From BOG-1184 sp964651515 (GTDB lineage Bacteria > Fibrobacterota > Chitinivibrionia > Chitinivibrionales > Chitinispirillaceae): a stretch of DNA of 64,000 nucleotides. Position numbers and translations under genes: made by a program. Every line of letters begins with the position of its first letter. The first letter of the stretch is position 1. The notes under the pieces are model-generated. The model did no database searches. It was not told the DNA's origin and saw nothing but the letters and a program-made list of their open reading frames with translations. Below, in pieces: positions 62,001 to 64,000 of the stretch. The stretch is taken from assembly GCA_964651515.1 (NCBI GenBank), contig CAZYYB010000002.1, positions 1 through 64,000 on the forward strand, given 5' to 3'.

Positions 62001-62862
62001 ATAGTTTCCGCGGTTCGAACAACTCCTCGGGTATGAGATTCTTTTCTTTGATAAACCATATGAAAATTACGCGGGTAATGAGCCGGATGAGGCTGATCGA
62101 GTTGCGCTTTTCACTACTCTTCTCAAGGTCATCCGGGAAATGTACCTTACTCTTTGCCCAGAAATACCAGTACGACAACTCCTGATAAAACCGCTTATTC
62201 AACTCCTTCGTATCGAGCGTCTTCTGCCACGCATTATGCAGCTCGACAAAATTCGTGAACTTAAACTTTCCAAGCAGTTCTTCAAAGGAGAGGTCAAAGA
62301 GTATTTCGATGTGGGCCCGGTGCGGATTCTCAATGGAGATATCCTTAATCAGCGTGACCTTTTCCAGAACGTCCTTGCTCTCGTCCCGCTTATGCCGCCT
62401 GCGGTTAATGACCGAAAGCGTCAGGCAGCCGTCGGTCTTGAAAAGGATCATTACCGGCATGGGAAAGAGCTTATTGACTTCACGGGTTATCTGCGAAAGT
62501 GCGGTCCTGCTGTAGGAGCTTCCTGAAAGCTCGATCGCGAAAAACAAGTAAGTTTCGATGATCGTGCTGTCGACCCGCTTGGTATCGAACAGGCTGTTTT
62601 GCTGCGTGACCTCGTTTTTAGAGAGCTGGAATAGAAGATCAACGCATTTCCACTCTTTTACCAGAGCGGTATCTTCGTTGAACCGGCTGCTGCTTTCAGC
62701 CCATGCCGCTTTGAATTCCTTATAGGTTGGCCTTGGCAGCGGTGCCTGCCGATCGGTATTGTAGCCGAGGGCGGCAAAGAGGTCGAGCGCGTTTTGTGAA
62801 AGGCTGCCTTTGGAAAAAGCCTTGATGCATTTATCTATTTTGATCTTCGTATCGATGCTCAT
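59068..62862 (-). CDS. Large Eco57I-type N6-adenine methyltransferase / restriction-modification protein
   Basis: 1264 residues. SAM motif I is DPACGSGAFPMGILHKLVLV (about residue 587) and the catalytic motif IV is NPPYVRQEQIKEYKP (about 821), so it methylates adenine N6. A TaqI/Eco57I-type specificity region follows (LKPFLRGRDVKRW and later FIIPGASKYLLGVLNSNIVF). The first 450 residues are helical and of unknown role; a nuclease motif is not evident, so cleavage may come from the neighbouring helicase or another protein. The gene lies downstream of the helicase with only the DinD stump between. Start at 62862 with aagagg. Confidence 0.88.
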   Translation of the reverse strand: MSIDTKIKIDKCIKAFSKGSLSQNALDLFAALGYNTDRQAPLPRPTYKEFKAAWAESSSRFNEDTALVKEWKCVDLLFQLSKNEVTQQNSLFDTKRVDSTIIETYLFFAIELSGSSYSRTALSQITREVNKLFPMPVMILFKTDGCLTLSVINRRRHKRDESKDVLEKVTLIKDISIENPHRAHIEILFDLSFEELLGKFKFTNFVELHNAWQKTLDTKELNKRFYQELSYWYFWAKSKVHFPDDLEKSSEKRNSISLIRLITRVIFIWFIKEKNLIPEELFEPRKLSGILKEFNRTIKSSSFYSAILQNLFFGTLNQKMQDRAFAKNGTLEENRDAYGVKNMFRYADQFSISEKEAKALFNSIPFLNGGLFDCLDKPDESGKILYSDGFSRNPKKQAIVPDHLFFGHEQACDLNDIFGTHNKQYKVKGLIEILQSYKFTIAENTPLEEEVALDPELLGKVFENLLASYNPETETTARKQTGSFYTPREIVDYMVDESLVACLKSALLGKTPVFSVIGCSQTSIFGNEVKGGQLALTEKLSGSAWQGKEEELETNLRQLLSYTDEKHAFGSFDVNLLINAIDSCKILDPACGSGAFPMGILHKLVLVLHKLDPHNEKWEKRQIQKARQIDDATIRDNSIADIEEAFKNNELDYGRKLYLIENCIYGVDIQPIAVQIAKLRFFISLVIDQNKHAGKDNLGIRSLPNLETKFVAANTLLSLDRPQQTKLHNVEIEELEAELKSVRHDYFSAKSRKEKLTWQKKDKELRVKIAALLEDDGWDHTTALQVAQFDPYDQNRSAGFFDLEWMFGFAADEGFDVVIGNPPYVRQEQIKEYKPVFKSRFKCFTGVADLYVYFYEKGLSILNPTGVLTFISSNKYFRSGYGEKLRKFIGDNYRIRQLIDFGDAPVFDAIAYPCIAVIQNGSPEKGGTARVFNWEIGPAIEEFERVFAKKGFAMPQSELRADGWRLEGGETLRLLDKLRKAGKPLGEYVEGKFYYGIKTGLNEAFVVDRETRDRLIKEHGSSEEVLKPFLRGRDVKRWKVESADLWLIFMRHGTQISKYPSIKKHLEKFREQLEPKPSDWPDNKPWVGRKPGSYKWYEIQDNISYWKEFEKPKIIYPNICKRNEFAWDDLKYYANQKSFIIPGASKYLLGVLNSNIVFWLFDKLLPKLQGEFYEPSSIFIEHFPIALKEDDDRIEYHASKILEKGQIGKDTSSLESRLDALVAHLYRLTLPEYTLILNDLKLSDEVKSACLGEFEKIAAEGSGG

Positions 62863-62874
62863 TTTGCATTCCTC

Positions 62875-63058
62875 TTATTTCAAAAACTTGAATTTCTTGT
62901 TCGCAAGAAGCGAATTCAACCGGTAAAGAGCATAATTTTCTATGCTGCGTTGAGCGCCCTTCCCGAGGTCGATCATTTTGTTGATCTCAACGAAATGATC
63001 GGTGAGAACGTACTTAAAAACAAGTGTTAAACATTGCAGAAAGGATCGAATTCGACCC
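62875..63058 (-). pseudogene. DinD-like (Bro-N family) gene stump
   Basis: A start-less frame ends at a TAA at 62875-62877 and reads TDHFVEINKMIDLGKGAQRS followed by IENYALYRLNSLL. This follows DNA-damage-inducible protein D, where D-H-F-x-x-x-x-x-M-V-x-x-G-x-x-A-x-R is conserved. Only about 60 codons remain, and neither N-terminus nor body is present. It fills the 200 bases between the helicase and methyltransferase genes. Confidence 0.65.
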
Positions 63059-63061
63059 CCT

Positions 63062-64000
63062 TTATTTTATCACCAGCCACGTCACCAGCTCAAAACTGTC
63101 GCTTTCGTGTATCTGCTTTGCCTTCGGGATTAACAGCGCACCGCGATCCGATAACAGTTTCTGGTTACTGCGCTTCTGGAACACGTGCATTATTTCGGTC
63201 ACCGCCTGCTTCAGGATTTCATTGTAATGGGACATCTCTTCCCCATTTTTTGTTTCGGTGTTGAACAGCTCGCAGAGCTGTTCATAGGGCGCGGTATAGC
63301 CCTGGCAAAGCAGGCGATACATTTCAAGAATCTGCTTCGCATTGGTATAGTTGTAACGCACCGTGCCATCATCACGAACATACACAAGAAAATAGGGTTG
63401 AAGCGGATTCACCGCTTCGGTCCCGTCGGTATCGCCTTTTTGTTTCAGGCAGTAGATGACTCCGGGCTTAACGATTTCCAACAGATTTGCATTAAATAGT
63501 GTCGGTTCGAAATTTGTGGAGGCTGGGGAAGGGACAACCGCATAAAGGCCAAGGGGGCTTTCCGCCAGAAGCTTCCGGTTGCCATCGATAAAATTCATCA
63601 GGTCGACCCTGAAATCATCGAGCGTAAAATCGGTGAGTGAAGGCGTTTCCTCCATATCCTCAAGATCGAGAACTTCATCTTTCAGCCGCTTGAGTTGCTG
63701 GTTCCGGTATTTCAGGTCTTCGGAGATGAGCTCTTCGATCTGCTCGGTATTGAGAACGTTATCTTCGCCCGTCGCGGTAACATCGACCAGCGCCATGCGC
63801 GCCTCGACGCGCTCCTTGAGATTTATGTAGTTGTCAAGGTCCTTCGTCGGCCAGAAATTCACCAGCTGGATTTTGGAGTTCTTGCTGCCAAGCCGGTCGA
63901 TCCGTCCGAAGCGCTGGATTATCCTGACCGGGTTCCAGTGAATGTCGTAATTAATCAGGTAATCGCAATCCTGGAGGTTCTGTCCTTCGCTGATGCAGTC
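63062..64000 (-). CDS. SNF2/DEAD-type helicase, C-terminal part (runs off window)
   Basis: About 312 codons visible; the N-terminus lies beyond the window. The frame opens at the edge with CISEGQNLQDCDYLINYDIH, then WNPVRIIQRFGRIDRLGSKN, which is helicase motifs V and VI (Q-R-x-G-R-x-x-R, arginine finger). The rest is helical with an acidic coiled segment (LISEDLKYRNQQLKRLKDEV) and the C-terminal TEIMHVFQKRSNQKLLSDRG. Probably the ATP-driven motor working with the methyltransferase downstream, as in helicase-methylase defence operons; the partnership is inferred from order. Confidence 0.87.
   Translation of the reverse strand, partial: DCISEGQNLQDCDYLINYDIHWNPVRIIQRFGRIDRLGSKNSKIQLVNFWPTKDLDNYINLKERVEARMALVDVTATGEDNVLNTEQIEELISEDLKYRNQQLKRLKDEVLDLEDMEETPSLTDFTLDDFRVDLMNFIDGNRKLLAESPLGLYAVVPSPASTNFEPTLFNANLLEIVKPGVIYCLKQKGDTDGTEAVNPLQPYFLVYVRDDGTVRYNYTNAKQILEMYRLLCQGYTAPYEQLCELFNTETKNGEEMSHYNEILKQAVTEIMHVFQKRSNQKLLSDRGALLIPKAKQIHESDSFELVTWLVIK

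Overview
The window is 64 kb of a moderately GC-rich, Gram-negative-type chromosome or draft scaffold (a run of 10 N marks a scaffold join at 31716-31725). A TIGR02147-type regulator coupled to a lipoprotein gene, secreted proteins ending in FlgD/T9SS-like tail domains, a Pal lipoprotein and a flagellin/FliS pair suggest a member of the Fibrobacterota (Chitinispirillia/Chitinivibrionia-like) or a neighbouring phylum. This placement is inference; no rRNA is present to test it.

Layout. (1) 1-2 kb: a peptidoglycan glycosyltransferase (cut by the window edge) coupled to a HAD phosphatase. (2) 2.1-11 kb: a five-gene plus-strand unit of a NapH-like membrane polyferredoxin, two Tat-exported DUF362-type proteins, a very large putative outer-membrane protein and a lipoprotein. 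It is preceded by a 175-bp tandem duplication of its own leader. (3) 11-14.5 kb: leucyl aminopeptidase, glycerophosphodiesterase, an HTH protein with a histone-H1-like tail, and HPr. (4) 14.7-21.8 kb: a Cus-type heavy-metal efflux locus with two small Cys-containing accessory proteins. (5) 22-26.5 kb: a CDP-alcohol phosphatidyltransferase, tRNA-Lys, two lipoproteins and the TIGR02147 regulator. (6) 26.7-37.7 kb: a patchwork of a broken ATPase, a GH127-type glycosidase, a mutarotase-like protein, a reductase, MarR, a DUF362/ferredoxin protein, pirin and a formylglycine-generating-enzyme-like lipoprotein. Several gene stumps (antitoxin, aldo/keto reductase, sorting domain) and dispersed repeats lie among them. 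(7) 37.7-39.4 kb: ispG and pal. (8) 39.5-51.8 kb: a minus-strand surface cluster with FliS and flagellin (with a near-perfect sigma-28 promoter), two beta-helix proteins without signal peptides, a coiled-coil protein, four or five glycosyltransferase-type genes (one a three-domain fusion) and a frameshifted UDP-galactopyranose mutase. Two look-alike AT-rich promoters divide it into two parallel operons. (9) 52.2-54.3 kb: a single gene fusing a NifS-type cysteine desulfurase to quinolinate synthase NadA. (10) 54.3-64 kb: a probable defence island containing a PD-(D/E)XK-like nuclease, a Ser/Thr kinase coupled to an unknown 401-aa protein, an AAA ATPase/TOPRIM-like pair, a large Eco57I-type methyltransferase, a DinD stump and a helicase that runs off the window.

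The strongest candidates for something undescribed are the kinase plus 401-aa protein cassette next to the nuclease (54.3-56.9 kb), the two parallel beta-helix/glycosyltransferase operons attached to flagellin (39.5-51.8 kb), the NifS-NadA fusion, and the polyferredoxin/DUF362/outer-membrane unit (2.4-11 kb). All functional claims rest on motif reading without database searches.
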